From positions 186,001 to 250,000 of the forward strand of contig JBLXEV010000001.1 of assembly GCA_048262715.1 (NCBI GenBank): a DNA stretch of 64,000 bases. The letters are read 5' to 3'. Source of the stretch: Albirhodobacter sp048262715. GTDB taxonomy: Bacteria > Pseudomonadota > Alphaproteobacteria > Rhodobacterales > Rhodobacteraceae. The translations under genes were made by a program, and so were the position numbers. Numbering within the stretch: the stretch's first letter is position 1; each line of letters starts with the position of its first letter. This document shows, in pieces, positions 1 to 8,284 of the stretch. The notes beneath the pieces are model-generated. The model did not search any database, had not been told where the DNA came from, and saw only the letters and a list, made by a program, of their open reading frames with translations.

Positions 1-81
1 CCTGCCCCCAGGACAGCGATGTTCAGAAACCTGCCTTCTGAAACAAAAGGCTAGACTTGAAGGAACATCAAACGGGAAAAT

Positions 82-158
82 TGGTCGGAGCGAGAGGATT
101 CGAACCTCCGACCCCCTGCTCCCGAAGCAGGTGCGCTACCAGGCTGCGCTACGCTCCG
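82..158 (-). tRNA. tRNA-Pro (CGG)
   Basis: A 77-nt cloverleaf reads on the minus strand. The 7-bp acceptor stem begins CGGAGCG, a D-arm and a CCTGC/GCAGG anticodon stem follow, and the loop TTCGGGA gives anticodon CGG. The T-arm contains GGTTCGAATCC and a CCA end is encoded. It is a stand-alone tRNA downstream of the DMT transporter gene on the same strand. Confidence 0.95.
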
Positions 159-242
159 ACCGTGCGCGGGGATTACCGAACCGCTGCACGATTTGCAAGA
201 GGCAATCGCGCGCCCCTCGTCGTTCTCTGCGCCAAATTTGCC

Positions 243-1205
243 CTAGCCGCGTCGGCCTTGGCTCCAAACCCTTTGCAACAACGAGGAACGCGGCGTGATC
301 GCGGTCTCGTTCCTGCCCCGCGTGCGCAAGACCGGTTGATTTTCGGAGGCATCGGAGCTGCTTTCGCGGAAGACGATGTAGAGACCGGAAGAGATCACGA
401 TCGCCGCACCCGCCATCGTTGGCCCGTCGATGCTTTCCCCAAAGAAGAAATAGCCGAATATGACGGCCCAGATGATCTGGCTATATTGCATCGGCGCGAC
501 GATCACGGCCTCGCCCGCACGATAGGCAAGAATCTGGAGGAAGGAAGCTGTGAGGCCGAAGAGCGCGATGATCGCCAAGGCTCCCAATTCGGGTAATTCC
601 ATCGGCACGTAAACAAACGGCATCGCAATCGCCATCGCGACGAAATTTGCCACCATCGGATAGAGCAGCAAAACCACTGAACGTTCATCCGGCCCGATCT
701 TGCGCACGATCACGGAGGCCAGTGCGCCGCACACTGCCGAGGTGAGCGCGGCGAGGTGGCCGAGCGTCAAATCCGCCTGCCCGGGGCGAACTACCACAAG
801 CACACCGAGCAGCCCGACGATCACCGCCGCCCAGCGACGCAGACGCACTGTCTCCCCCAGAAGCGGGATCGACATCACTGTGATCAGCAGCGGAGTCGCA
901 AAAAGCAGCGGATAAACCTGCGCAAGCGGCAACGTGGTGAAGGCATAAAACGCCGTAACCCCCGTCACCACATTGCACATCGCCCGCGTCATCACCCACC
1001 AAGGGTGCACGGGGCGCAGATGCCCCTCGCGCCGATCCTTAAGCAGGATCACCGTGATAATCGGAAAGCTGAACAGCGCCGCGAAGAACACAATCTGAAA
1101 CGCCGTCAACGTGCCGCCAAGGCTTTTCACGACCGCATCATGGGTCGCAAAAATCGCCATCGACAAAAGCCCGAGGGACGCCCCTTTTAGATTGTTGCTT
1201 GCCAT
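243..1205 (-). CDS. DMT-superfamily transporter with two EamA domains
   Basis: A 320-aa inner-membrane protein with about ten hydrophobic segments in two similar halves (roughly residues 8-140 and 150-285), the usual plan of EamA/RhaT drug-metabolite exporters. The second half carries a conserved-looking Q-Y-S-Q-I-I-W-A segment followed by F-F-F-G-E-S. The last 45 residues are polar and cytoplasmic. The start is supported by GGGAGAGG just upstream. The substrate cannot be read from sequence; relatives export amino acids or small metabolites. It faces leuB across a short intergenic region and is transcribed towards tRNA-Pro. Confidence 0.85.
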   Translation of the reverse strand: MASNNLKGASLGLLSMAIFATHDAVVKSLGGTLTAFQIVFFAALFSFPIITVILLKDRREGHLRPVHPWWVMTRAMCNVVTGVTAFYAFTTLPLAQVYPLLFATPLLITVMSIPLLGETVRLRRWAAVIVGLLGVLVVVRPGQADLTLGHLAALTSAVCGALASVIVRKIGPDERSVVLLLYPMVANFVAMAIAMPFVYVPMELPELGALAIIALFGLTASFLQILAYRAGEAVIVAPMQYSQIIWAVIFGYFFFGESIDGPTMAGAAIVISSGLYIVFRESSSDASENQPVLRTRGRNETAITPRSSLLQRVWSQGRRG

Positions 1206-1362
1206 CCGAGCCTCTCCCGACAGGCGCGGAGCGCCTCGCCATCCTCACAATGCGCAAAGACGTTTGCGCTAACTCCGATGTGTCAGACTTCTGCCTCACG
1301 CTCAAGCGTCGCCGCGTTAGAGCGGGACATTATTGAGGCGAAGCAATGCACTTATACCAACG

Positions 1363-1394
1363 AAAAGGCCGGATCCGAAGATCCGGCCTTTTGT
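1363..1394 (-). terminator. Rho-independent terminator of leuB
   Basis: A perfect inverted repeat (AAAAGGCCGGATC, CGAA loop, GATCCGGCCTTTT) begins a few bases after the leuB stop codon. Both flanks are A/T tracts, so it could act in both directions, but the only gene ending here is leuB. Confidence 0.85.
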
Positions 1395-1397
1395 ATT

Positions 1398-2504
1398 TTA
1401 AAGCGACGCGGTGAGCGCTTCGACGATTTTATCGCCCATCTCGGAGGTCGAGACAGCGGTGCCGCCGTCCGGCCCCATCAGATCTGCGGTGCGCACGCCG
1501 TCCGCGAGGACTTTTTCGATGGCTTGCTCGAGGCGGGTCGCCTCTTCGCCCAGATCGAAGGAATAGCGCAGCGCCATCGCGAAGGAGAGCACGCAGGCAA
1601 TCGGGTTCGCCTTGCCTTGGCCCGCGATGTCGGGGGCGGAGCCATGCACGGGCTCGTAGAGCGCCTTCGGGCGACCGTTCGCCATCGGCAGGCCGAGCGA
1701 GGCAGAGGGCAGCATCCCGAGCGAGCCGGTCAGCATCGCCGCCGCATCCGAGAGCAGATCGCCAAACAGGTTATCGGTGACAATCACGTCGAATTGCTTG
1801 GGGTTACGGACCAGCTGCATTGCGCCGTTATCGGCATACATATGCGACAGCTCGACCTCGGGGTATTCTTTGTCGTGGATCTCTTGCACCACTTCGCGCC
1901 ACAGAATGCCCGATTCCATCACATTGGCTTTTTCCATCGAGCAAACCTTGTTGCCGCGACGCTTCGCCAACTCAAACGCCGAGCGCGCCACACGGGCGAT
2001 CTCGGATTCGGTGTAGCGCTGGGTGTTGATGCCCACGCGCTCATTGCCCTCTTGGAAGATCCCGCGCGGCTCGCCGAAATACACGCCCGAGGTCAGCTCA
2101 CGCACGATCATGATATCGAGGCCCGCCACGATATCTTTTTTCAGCGAGGAGAAATCGGCCAGCGCATCGAAGCATTGCGCGGGGCGCAGGTTCGAGAACA
2201 GGTCCATCTCCTTGCGCAGGCGCAGAAGGCCACGCTCCGGCTTTACGGAGAAATCGAGCACGTCGTATTTCGGGCCGCCAACCGCGCCCAAAAGCACCGC
2301 ATCAACTTCGAGTGCCTTGGCCATCGTGTCATCATGCAGCGGCGTGCCGTGCTTATCATAGGCGCAGCCGCCGACGAGATCTTCCGACACGTCGAAATGG
2401 ATATCGCGCTTCTCACCGAACCAACCGATGACTTTCTTGACCTCGGTCATCACTTCGGGGCCAATGCCGTCGCCGGCGAGGATAAGAATGGACGGGTTTG
2501 CCAT
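1398..2504 (-). CDS. leuB: 3-isopropylmalate dehydrogenase
   Basis: A 368-aa cytoplasmic enzyme of leucine synthesis that oxidises and decarboxylates 3-isopropylmalate to 2-oxoisocaproate with NAD+. It opens with a typical LILAGDGIGPEV segment. It also carries the substrate-loop ExxLLR...R pattern (RGLLRLRKEMDLFSNLRP), an RELTSGVYFG segment, and the metal/cofactor segment VTDNLFGDLLSDAAAMLTGSLG. Full length for the family. GGAG lies 8 nt before the ATG. It has its own terminator and is separated from leuCD by two unrelated genes, as in many alphaproteobacteria. Confidence 0.97.
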   Translation of the reverse strand: MANPSILILAGDGIGPEVMTEVKKVIGWFGEKRDIHFDVSEDLVGGCAYDKHGTPLHDDTMAKALEVDAVLLGAVGGPKYDVLDFSVKPERGLLRLRKEMDLFSNLRPAQCFDALADFSSLKKDIVAGLDIMIVRELTSGVYFGEPRGIFQEGNERVGINTQRYTESEIARVARSAFELAKRRGNKVCSMEKANVMESGILWREVVQEIHDKEYPEVELSHMYADNGAMQLVRNPKQFDVIVTDNLFGDLLSDAAAMLTGSLGMLPSASLGLPMANGRPKALYEPVHGSAPDIAGQGKANPIACVLSFAMALRYSFDLGEEATRLEQAIEKVLADGVRTADLMGPDGGTAVSTSEMGDKIVEALTASL

Positions 2505-2599
2505 GGTCTGCTCCAGTAAAAAAGGGTTGCAAGCGGCGTAAACAATGGCGCGCGCAGGGTCAAGCGCGGCCTGTTCCCTTAGGCAAACTCGGCAGTGGA

Positions 2600-3670
2600 T
2601 CAGGGCAGGTCAAGATCGACGTAAACGAGCCGATGCGTAGAGGCGAGCGCCACGGTTGCGGCCATGGGATCCCCCGCATCGGGCCAGAAAACGCCCGATC
2701 CGGTGACGGTGAGATCCGCCGAAGGCAGCACGAAATCGACCCGCAGGTTGCCCGCATCTCCACCGAATTCGGCCGTGTCCAATCGCGGATCACCGCGGTG
2801 CGCGGCGGCACCTTCCGCAGCCAAGCCGCCAGCACTTTGCGGCGCAGGGTCTTGTATCCGTGGATCCGCCAGCAACGCATGCAGCGCGCCCATGCGGCCA
2901 TCCCCATCCACTGGATCGAGGTTCACCTTCCCGAGGATCACAAACGGCCCGTCCTCGGATTTTTGCGGCAAACGCCCATCGAGATACGCTTGCCAGAACG
3001 CCGTCTCATCATGGTTGCGGCGGCCATTGCGATCTTCCGGCCCATCGAACACGGGCGGCGTGGCGCTATAGGCGAAAAGATGTAACGGTCGGCCCGCACC
3101 ACCCAGCGTGAGATCCCAATGCGCTGTTGTCGAGAGGCGCTGCACGGCCATCAACTCCGCCGAAAGCCCTGCCCCACCAATCAGCGTCTCGGGCAGATCG
3201 GCCCACAGATCCGCCGAGAAATCCCGCGCGGCCTCAATCGGCCTGCGCGAGAGAACCGCCATCCCGTCGTCGCCCGTGAAATACCCGAAGCCCTGCGCAT
3301 CACGGGCCTCAAAACTGCGGCCATTGCCATCGACATCAAACCCCGTCGGCACGCCGCTATTGGGCGGGGCTGCAAAACGGTAAGGATAGGGCGCGCCGCT
3401 CTGCGCAAGCCGCTCTTGCACCGCGCCGAGCAGCGCCTCGCCCGCGTCATAATCCATGCCGGTCAGCAGGAGCACATCGGGGTTTACCTGCGCGATCACC
3501 GCAATCGCGGCCTCTACCTGCGCCTCGCCGCGCAACAGCGCTTGCAGCGCCAAGCCCGGCCCCTTGCGCGACAACCCCGCATCATATGTCGCAACGCGCA
3601 ACCGCTCCGCCTGCGCGCCGATCGGCACCATCGCCACAATCAGACAGATCAGAAGAGGGGCGCGCAACAT
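2600..3670 (-). CDS. secreted endonuclease/exonuclease/phosphatase-fold protein
   Basis: A 356-aa protein. The start at 3670 is chosen because it gives a clean signal peptide (MLRAPLLICLIVAMVPIGAQA) and leaves a 14-nt gap to the upstream gene. The mature part begins RLRVATYDAGLS, the LRVATYN-like opening strand of the EEP (DNase I-like) fold. Later come NPDVLLLTGMDYD, DGMAVLSRRP, a FVILGKVNLDPVDGDG segment (usual GDFN replaced by GKVN) and a C-terminal STHRLVYVDL. The match is to the fold; the substrate is unknown. The active-site Asn-Asp of GDFN is partly altered, so activity is uncertain. Probably co-transcribed with the membrane protein gene at 3685-4599. Confidence 0.75.
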   Translation of the reverse strand: MLRAPLLICLIVAMVPIGAQAERLRVATYDAGLSRKGPGLALQALLRGEAQVEAAIAVIAQVNPDVLLLTGMDYDAGEALLGAVQERLAQSGAPYPYRFAAPPNSGVPTGFDVDGNGRSFEARDAQGFGYFTGDDGMAVLSRRPIEAARDFSADLWADLPETLIGGAGLSAELMAVQRLSTTAHWDLTLGGAGRPLHLFAYSATPPVFDGPEDRNGRRNHDETAFWQAYLDGRLPQKSEDGPFVILGKVNLDPVDGDGRMGALHALLADPRIQDPAPQSAGGLAAEGAAAHRGDPRLDTAEFGGDAGNLRVDFVLPSADLTVTGSGVFWPDAGDPMAATVALASTHRLVYVDLDLP

Positions 3671-3684
3671 GGCCGCCCGCGCCC

Positions 3685-4599
3685 TTACGCCCGCCCGAAA
3701 CGGGGCGTCGCGGGGGCGGTGTATTCCGCCGCATCGGAGGCGGTATTGAGCAAGCGCTTGGCCTCGATCATTGCCGCGATCCGGTTCATCGCAATGCCGC
3801 GCATGAACAGGGCTGCGGGGAGGAACGCCCAAGCCGCCACTGTCCAGATCATCGTCTGCGGCGAGCTCAACGTCACGGGCGTGAACATCACAGAGGCGAG
3901 TTTGAGCGCAGGCGGAATCAGGAACGGCAGCAAAACGCCCAACCCCGCATTCACCCATGCATCGCGGCGCAACCGATCCACAACATCGCCGCCAGCGGTC
4001 GGATCGAAGGTCGGCAGGTTAACCCAGACATTGAAACCGCCATCGGAATTCGGCCAGCCCATCATCCGCAGGATCACCACGAAATAGCCCAGCGTCACCA
4101 ACGAGATCATATAGGCGATCCCCGCCGCTGTGCGCACCTGATCAAGATGCGCCTGCGTGCTATCCTCAGGCAACATCAGCACAAGGAGGCGGACCGGAGA
4201 ATAGGGGAAATCAATCATCCGTGCGAGCGAGCCGCCGAGCACCTGCACAAATTGTGTCAAAGTCGTCTCGCGCGTCTCCGCCAGCACCACGACGGACAGC
4301 AGCAGCACCGTCACGAAGAGCGACGCATAGCGGATCCGGTTAAACGGCGGCGCATCGCGGAACTCGATCAATCCGGGATAGGTCGAGGCATATTCGAAGA
4401 AGGTCAGCACGGCGGCAAACACCGCGATCAGCGCGACGATCTGCGTGGCGTCAGAGGAAACCCCCGGCAGCAAAAGCGCAGGGGTCGCGATCATCAATAC
4501 CACCAGAATGGCGCGTATAAACGCCCCTGTGAGTCGCTGAAACACTGACTCGTTCCTCTGCCTCGAATGGATCCGATACGATGCCGGAGCCTTATTCAT
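3685..4599 (-). CDS. multi-pass membrane protein of unknown function
   Basis: A 304-aa protein, start at 4599 because GTGGGGAACAA precedes that ATG. About six hydrophobic stretches are visible: two near the N-terminus (VVLMIATPALLLPG, IVALIAVFAAVLTFFEY), one at SLFVTVLLLSVVVL, one at ISLVTLGYFVVILRMM, and two near the C-terminus. A conserved-looking FEYASTYPGLIEFRDAPPFNR loop sits between them. I recognise no catalytic motif. Its stop is 14 nt from the start of the secreted EEP-fold gene, so the two are likely expressed together. Function unknown. Confidence 0.7.
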   Translation of the reverse strand: MNKAPASYRIHSRQRNESVFQRLTGAFIRAILVVLMIATPALLLPGVSSDATQIVALIAVFAAVLTFFEYASTYPGLIEFRDAPPFNRIRYASLFVTVLLLSVVVLAETRETTLTQFVQVLGGSLARMIDFPYSPVRLLVLMLPEDSTQAHLDQVRTAAGIAYMISLVTLGYFVVILRMMGWPNSDGGFNVWVNLPTFDPTAGGDVVDRLRRDAWVNAGLGVLLPFLIPPALKLASVMFTPVTLSSPQTMIWTVAAWAFLPAALFMRGIAMNRIAAMIEAKRLLNTASDAAEYTAPATPRFGRA

Positions 4600-4747
4600 T
4601 TGTTCCCCACCACATTGGGCGGGCTGCCTTATTCTTGCCATGATTTTGCCCATTTCCGCTCTTGCTGGCAACATCTCCTTAACTAAGACAGCGGGAATGC
4701 GGCATTTTCTCGGTAGAACTGGTGCGACTTTGCATCAAACTTGGCGC

Positions 4748-4785
4748 AAAAAAGAGCCGCCCCGAGAAAAATCCCGAGGCGGCTC
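4748..4785 (-). terminator. Rho-independent terminator of leuCD
   Basis: On the minus strand, GAGCCGCC and GGCGGCTC arms, extended by CGGG/CTCG pairing, form a long hairpin. It is followed directly by TTTTTT and lies 70 nt after the leuD stop. Confidence 0.9.
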
Positions 4786-4853
4786 AATATCTTGTGTCTC
4801 ACGCGAGGGCGGGCGCTAACGCGTATATCCCCGACATCGCGATTAAGCGTGCA

Positions 4854-5459
4854 TCACACCCAAGGGCGCGATTGTGCGGCGGCGGTCTCGAACGTGTCGA
4901 TCTCTGCCGCTTTCGCCATGGTCAGGCCGATGTCATCGAGCCCTTCAATCAAGCAATGCTTCTTGAAGCTATCGACTTCAAACGGGAATTCCTGCCCGTC
5001 CGAGGTCGTCACCACCTGCCCGACAAGATCAATCGTCATGCGGGCGTTGGCGCCTTTGCGGGCATCCTCCATCAGCACATCGACAACCTCTTGCGGCATC
5101 ACGATCGGGAGGATCCCGTTCTTGAAGCAGTTATTGAAGAAGATATCCGCAAAGGAAGTCGAGATCACGCAACGGATGCCGAAATCCTTGATCGCCCAAG
5201 GCGCGTGCTCGCGCGACGAGCCGCAACCGAAGTTATCGCCCGCAACGAGGATCTCCGCGCCGCGGTAGGCGGGCTGGTTCAGCACGAAATCGGGGATCTC
5301 GTTGCCTTGGCGATCATAGCGCATCTCGTCAAACAGGTTCACGCCGAGGCCCGAGCGCTTGATCGTCTTCAAGAAGACCTTCGGGATGATCATATCCGTG
5401 TCGATGTTCACAAGCGGCATCGGGGCCGCAACACCGGTGATTTTTTCAAACTTTTCCAT
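4854..5459 (-). CDS. leuD: 3-isopropylmalate dehydratase small subunit
   Basis: A 201-aa small (swivel-domain) subunit that pairs with LeuC to isomerise 2- to 3-isopropylmalate. The signature GDNFGCGSSREHAPWA is intact near residue 70, preceded by VNIDTDMIIPK. A GTG lies directly before the ATG at 5459; the ATG is preferred because AAGGAG lies about 10 nt upstream. That ribosome site overlaps the stop codon of leuC, which points to translational coupling of the two subunits. Confidence 0.97.
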   Translation of the reverse strand: MEKFEKITGVAAPMPLVNIDTDMIIPKVFLKTIKRSGLGVNLFDEMRYDRQGNEIPDFVLNQPAYRGAEILVAGDNFGCGSSREHAPWAIKDFGIRCVISTSFADIFFNNCFKNGILPIVMPQEVVDVLMEDARKGANARMTIDLVGQVVTTSDGQEFPFEVDSFKKHCLIEGLDDIGLTMAKAAEIDTFETAAAQSRPWV

Positions 5460-5471
5460 CACTGGCTCTCC

Positions 5472-6881
5472 TTACATCATTTCACGGACATCGGTCAGGT
5501 GACCGGTGATCGCCGCCGCCGCCGCCATACCGGGCGAGACGAGGTGGGTGCGGCCTTTGTAGCCTTGGCGGCCCTCAAAGTTCCGGTTCGAGGTGGAGGC
5601 GCAACGCTCGCCCTCGGCCAGCTGATCGGGGTTCATGGCCAAGCACATCGAGCAGCCCGCCAGCCGCCATTCAAAGCCGGCATCGAGGAAGATCTGCGCG
5701 AGACCTTCTTCTTCCGCCTGCGCGCGCACAAGGCCAGAGCCCGGAACGACCATCGCCCGCATCCCATCCTTGATCTTCTTGCCCTTCAGGATCGCCGCCG
5801 CAGCGCGCAGATCCTCGATCCGCCCGTTGGTGCACGAGCCGATGAACACGGTGTCGATCTTGATGTCGGTCAGCTTCTGGCCCACTTCGAGGCCCATATA
5901 TTCAATCGCGCGCTTCACCGCCTCGACCTTGCCGCCCGTGAACGACTCCGGCGAGGGAACGACGGAGTTGATCGGCAGAACGTCCTCGGGCGAGGTGCCC
6001 CAAGTCACAACCGGCTCGATCTCTTCGCCTTTCAGCGTCACGACCTTGTCAAAATGCGCACCGTCATCGGTGTAGAGCGTTTTCCACCACGTCAGAGCGG
6101 CCTCGAACTGCGCGCCTTTGGGGGCGTGCGGGCGGCCTTTGACGTATTCGAACGTGGTCTCATCCGGCGCGATCAGGCCTGCGCGTGCGCCGCCCTCAAT
6201 CGCCATGTTGCACACCGTCATCCGGCCTTCCATCGACAGATCGCGGATCGCTTCACCGCAATATTCGATGACATAGCCAGTGCCGCCAGCAGTGCCGGTC
6301 TCGCCGATCACCGCCATAGTGATATCTTTCGCAGTCACACCGGGGCGCAGCTTGCCGGTGATCTCCACTTTCATGTTCTTCGATTTCTTCTGGATCAGCG
6401 TTTGCGTCGCCAGAACATGCTCGACCTCAGAGGTGCCGATGCCATGCGCCAGCGCGCCGAACGCGCCGTGGGTCGCGGTGTGGCTATCGCCACACACGAC
6501 CGTCATCCCCGGAAGCGTCCAGCCCTGCTCGGGGCCAACAATATGCACGATCCCTTGGCGCACATCGGAGACGGGGTAGTAGTGGATCCCGAAATCTTTC
6601 GCGTTCTTGTCGAGCGCGTCCACCTGAATCCGGCTCTCTTCATTGGCGATCACGCCCGAGACACGGTCGAGCGTGGTGGGCACGTTGTGATCCGGCACCG
6701 CGATGGTTTTCTCCGGCGCGCGCACTTTGCGGCCCGTCATCCGCAGCCCTTCAAAGGCTTGCGGCGAGGTCACCTCATGGACGAGGTGGCGGTCAATATA
6801 GAGCAGGCTGGTGCCGTCGGCATCTTCGGAAACGAGATGGGCATCCCAGATTTTGTCATACAGGGTCTTCGGAGCGGACAT
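5472..6881 (-). CDS. leuC: 3-isopropylmalate dehydratase large subunit
   Basis: A 469-aa aconitase-family subunit. The three cysteines for the [4Fe-4S] cluster are visible: one in FIGSCTNGRIEDLR (near residue 350) and two in AGCSMCLAMNPDQL (near residue 410). Other family segments include CGDSHTATHGAFGALAHGIGTSEVEHVLATQ broken into recognisable blocks, and the C-terminal STSNRNFEGRQG. Full length. First gene of leuCD; its leader contains a short ORF and a terminator-like hairpin (see 6921-6963) that may give attenuation control. Confidence 0.97.
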   Translation of the reverse strand: MSAPKTLYDKIWDAHLVSEDADGTSLLYIDRHLVHEVTSPQAFEGLRMTGRKVRAPEKTIAVPDHNVPTTLDRVSGVIANEESRIQVDALDKNAKDFGIHYYPVSDVRQGIVHIVGPEQGWTLPGMTVVCGDSHTATHGAFGALAHGIGTSEVEHVLATQTLIQKKSKNMKVEITGKLRPGVTAKDITMAVIGETGTAGGTGYVIEYCGEAIRDLSMEGRMTVCNMAIEGGARAGLIAPDETTFEYVKGRPHAPKGAQFEAALTWWKTLYTDDGAHFDKVVTLKGEEIEPVVTWGTSPEDVLPINSVVPSPESFTGGKVEAVKRAIEYMGLEVGQKLTDIKIDTVFIGSCTNGRIEDLRAAAAILKGKKIKDGMRAMVVPGSGLVRAQAEEEGLAQIFLDAGFEWRLAGCSMCLAMNPDQLAEGERCASTSNRNFEGRQGYKGRTHLVSPGMAAAAAITGHLTDVREMM

Positions 6882-6920
6882 GGCTCTCTCTCTTTATAAG
6901 ATAGCTGATGAGATTGATCG

Positions 6921-6963
6921 ACAAAACGGCGCGAAATCGCGCCAGCGCATCAAAGTCGCGCCA
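6921..6963 (-). promoter_or_regulatory. possible attenuator in the leuC leader
   Basis: On the minus strand, 40 nt before leuC, GGCGCGA and TCGCGCC (6928-6943) form a hairpin followed by GTTTTG, like an intrinsic terminator. The left arm sequence CTGGCGCGA is repeated just upstream (6955-6963), inside the last codons of a short ORF that ends Leu-Ala-Arg-Leu-stop. The two copies could compete for the same TCGCGCC arm, which is the logic of a ribosome-mediated attenuator. The leader Leu codons are scattered rather than in a run, so this remains an inference. Confidence 0.4.
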
Positions 6964-7195
6964 GAACCGACAGGCTTTCGCCGTAAAAGCGTTCCCGAAG
7001 GCGCGCGCGGTCACCAATGTTCATAAAGTTGATCATGGCGCTGATATAAGCCCTTCTCGCCTTACAGGCAAGGGCGCTGTCATACGCCACCGCCTTGCCA
7101 CAAAGGCCAATGAAACGCCCCAGAACACGGCCATCGCTGCACGCAACGCTTGACATTGCGGCCAAACTGCACGACCGGAGAGCAGAAATCCGCAA
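6950..7195 (-). CDS. small leader ORF upstream of leuC, possibly a leader peptide
   Basis: An open frame of up to 81 codons ends 69 nt before leuC. Shorter starts give 28- or 24-residue peptides beginning MINF or MNIGD, all ending SLSVLARL. It contains no recognised domain and no good ribosome binding site for any ATG. It matters mainly because its last codons overlap the duplicated arm of the terminator-like hairpin before leuC. The rest of the 6882-7283 interval shows no other gene; it must hold the divergent promoters for leuC and rsfS. Confidence 0.3.
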   Translation of the reverse strand: MRISALRSCSLAAMSSVACSDGRVLGRFIGLCGKAVAYDSALACKARRAYISAMINFMNIGDRARLRERFYGESLSVLARL

Positions 7196-7283
7196 CCCGG
7201 TCGTTGAGATTCGACGACTCGGGTGTTAGCTTATTGATAAGCCCAGCGTCGGGGCGGGTGCGACGTGCAACTCTTGGAGGACT

Positions 7284-7337
7284 ATGTCCTGTCTCATCCT
7301 ACTCCCGCAGCTCCTGCTGCAAAGGCGGCTCTCGTGA
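7284..7337 (+). CDS. 17-residue upstream ORF overlapping the rsfS start
   Basis: A short ORF begins at an ATG with GGAGG 3 nt upstream, the best ribosome site in the interval. It encodes MSCLILLPQLLLQRRLS and stops with TGA at 7335-7337. The stop overlaps a GTG (7334-7336) that opens rsfS. The hydrophobic Leu-rich peptide has no known match. Its likely role, if real, is to couple translation into rsfS. Confidence 0.35.
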   Translation: MSCLILLPQLLLQRRLS

Positions 7338-7714
7338 CCGATACTGATGTCATGGAGCCCACCAGCGACGAAGTTCTCGCGCGCGTGATTGCCTCCCTCG
7401 AAGACGATAAAGCCGAAGAGATCGTCGTAATCGACCTGCGTGGCCGCTCGGCGATCGCGGATCACATGGTGATCTGCTCGGGCCGTTCGTCGCGCCAAGT
7501 GGGCGCTATTGCTGAAAAGCTGATGGAACGCGTGAAAGAAGATTTCGGGCGTTACTGCCGCGTTGAGGGCAAAGAACAGGGCGATTGGGTTCTGGTCGAT
7601 ACGAATGACGTGATCGTTCATATCTTCCGCCCCGAAGTTCGCGAGTTCTACCAGCTCGAGAAAATGTGGATGCCAAATTCCAGCGAGATCTTCGGCGCTC
7701 CGCGCGAGGATTGA
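7334..7714 (+). CDS. rsfS: ribosomal silencing factor
   Basis: RsfS/Iojap binds ribosomal protein uL14 on the large subunit and blocks subunit joining in starvation. The core matches the family: VIDLRGRSAIADHMVICSG, then SRQVGAIAEKLMERVKEDFG, then EGKEQGDWVLVDTNDVIVHIF and EVREFYQLEKMW. The GTG at 7334 is preferred: AAAGG lies 8-10 nt upstream, the product is about 126 aa (normal length), and the stop of a short upstream ORF overlaps it as GTGA. An ATG at 7352 and a GTG at 7265 are alternatives. Followed 18 nt later by rlmH, the usual bacterial order. Confidence 0.93.
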   Translation: MTDTDVMEPTSDEVLARVIASLEDDKAEEIVVIDLRGRSAIADHMVICSGRSSRQVGAIAEKLMERVKEDFGRYCRVEGKEQGDWVLVDTNDVIVHIFRPEVREFYQLEKMWMPNSSEIFGAPRED

Positions 7715-7732
7715 TCCGGCGGAGCCAATGCG

Positions 7733-8203
7733 ATGCGTGTGACGATCTGCGCTGTCGGGCGTTTGCGCAAAAGCCCCGAGCTGGACTTGGTCAATGATTA
7801 TCTCGATCGCTTCGGGAAAGCCGGGCGGGGCATGGGCCTCGGCCCGGCTTCCATTTTGGAGGTCGAGGATAAGAAAAACCTCGGGATGGAGGCAGAAGCC
7901 GTGCTGATCGAGCGCGCCCTGCCCTCCGGTGCCGTGGTGGTGACGCTGGATGAGCGTGGCTCCGTGATGTCCTCGCCCGAATTCGCCGATAAAATTGCCG
8001 GCTGGCGCGATGCAGGCCGCTCCGAGCTCGCTTTCATCATTGGCGGTGCGGATGGCATCGCGCCCGCCTTACGCGCAAAAGCCGATTTCTCGATTTCCTT
8101 CGGCCGCATGGTCTGGCCGCATATGCTGGTGCGGGTGATGCTGGCCGAGCAAATCTACCGCGCGGGGCAAATTCTCGCCGGAACCCCCTATCACCGCGTC
8201 TGA
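7733..8203 (+). CDS. rlmH: 23S rRNA (pseudouridine1915-N3)-methyltransferase
   Basis: A 156-aa SPOUT methyltransferase that methylates pseudouridine 1915 in helix 69 of 23S rRNA using SAM. It has the family end EQIYRAGQILAGTPYHR and the SAM-knot segment AFIIGGADGIAP. Normal length. GGAG lies ahead of the ATG. Co-directional with rsfS, 18 nt apart. Confidence 0.96.
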   Translation: MRVTICAVGRLRKSPELDLVNDYLDRFGKAGRGMGLGPASILEVEDKKNLGMEAEAVLIERALPSGAVVVTLDERGSVMSSPEFADKIAGWRDAGRSELAFIIGGADGIAPALRAKADFSISFGRMVWPHMLVRVMLAEQIYRAGQILAGTPYHRV

Positions 8204-8284
8204 TCACACAGCCTCTCGCGGCGGAGAGTTGCCGTTGCACGCCCCGAGGCGTAAGACAGGGGCAACCGATTGCAGGAGGCTCCG

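Noticed and set aside
4722..6899. 725-codon plus-strand open frame over leuD and leuC
   Set aside because: It is antisense to two clear leucine genes, and its composition (His/Arg/Asp-rich) is that of a high-GC shadow frame. No domain is recognisable.
7140..7200. TTGACA at about 7151 as a sigma-70 promoter for rsfS
   Set aside because: A -35-like hexamer is present but no convincing -10 follows at 16-18 nt, so I did not annotate it.
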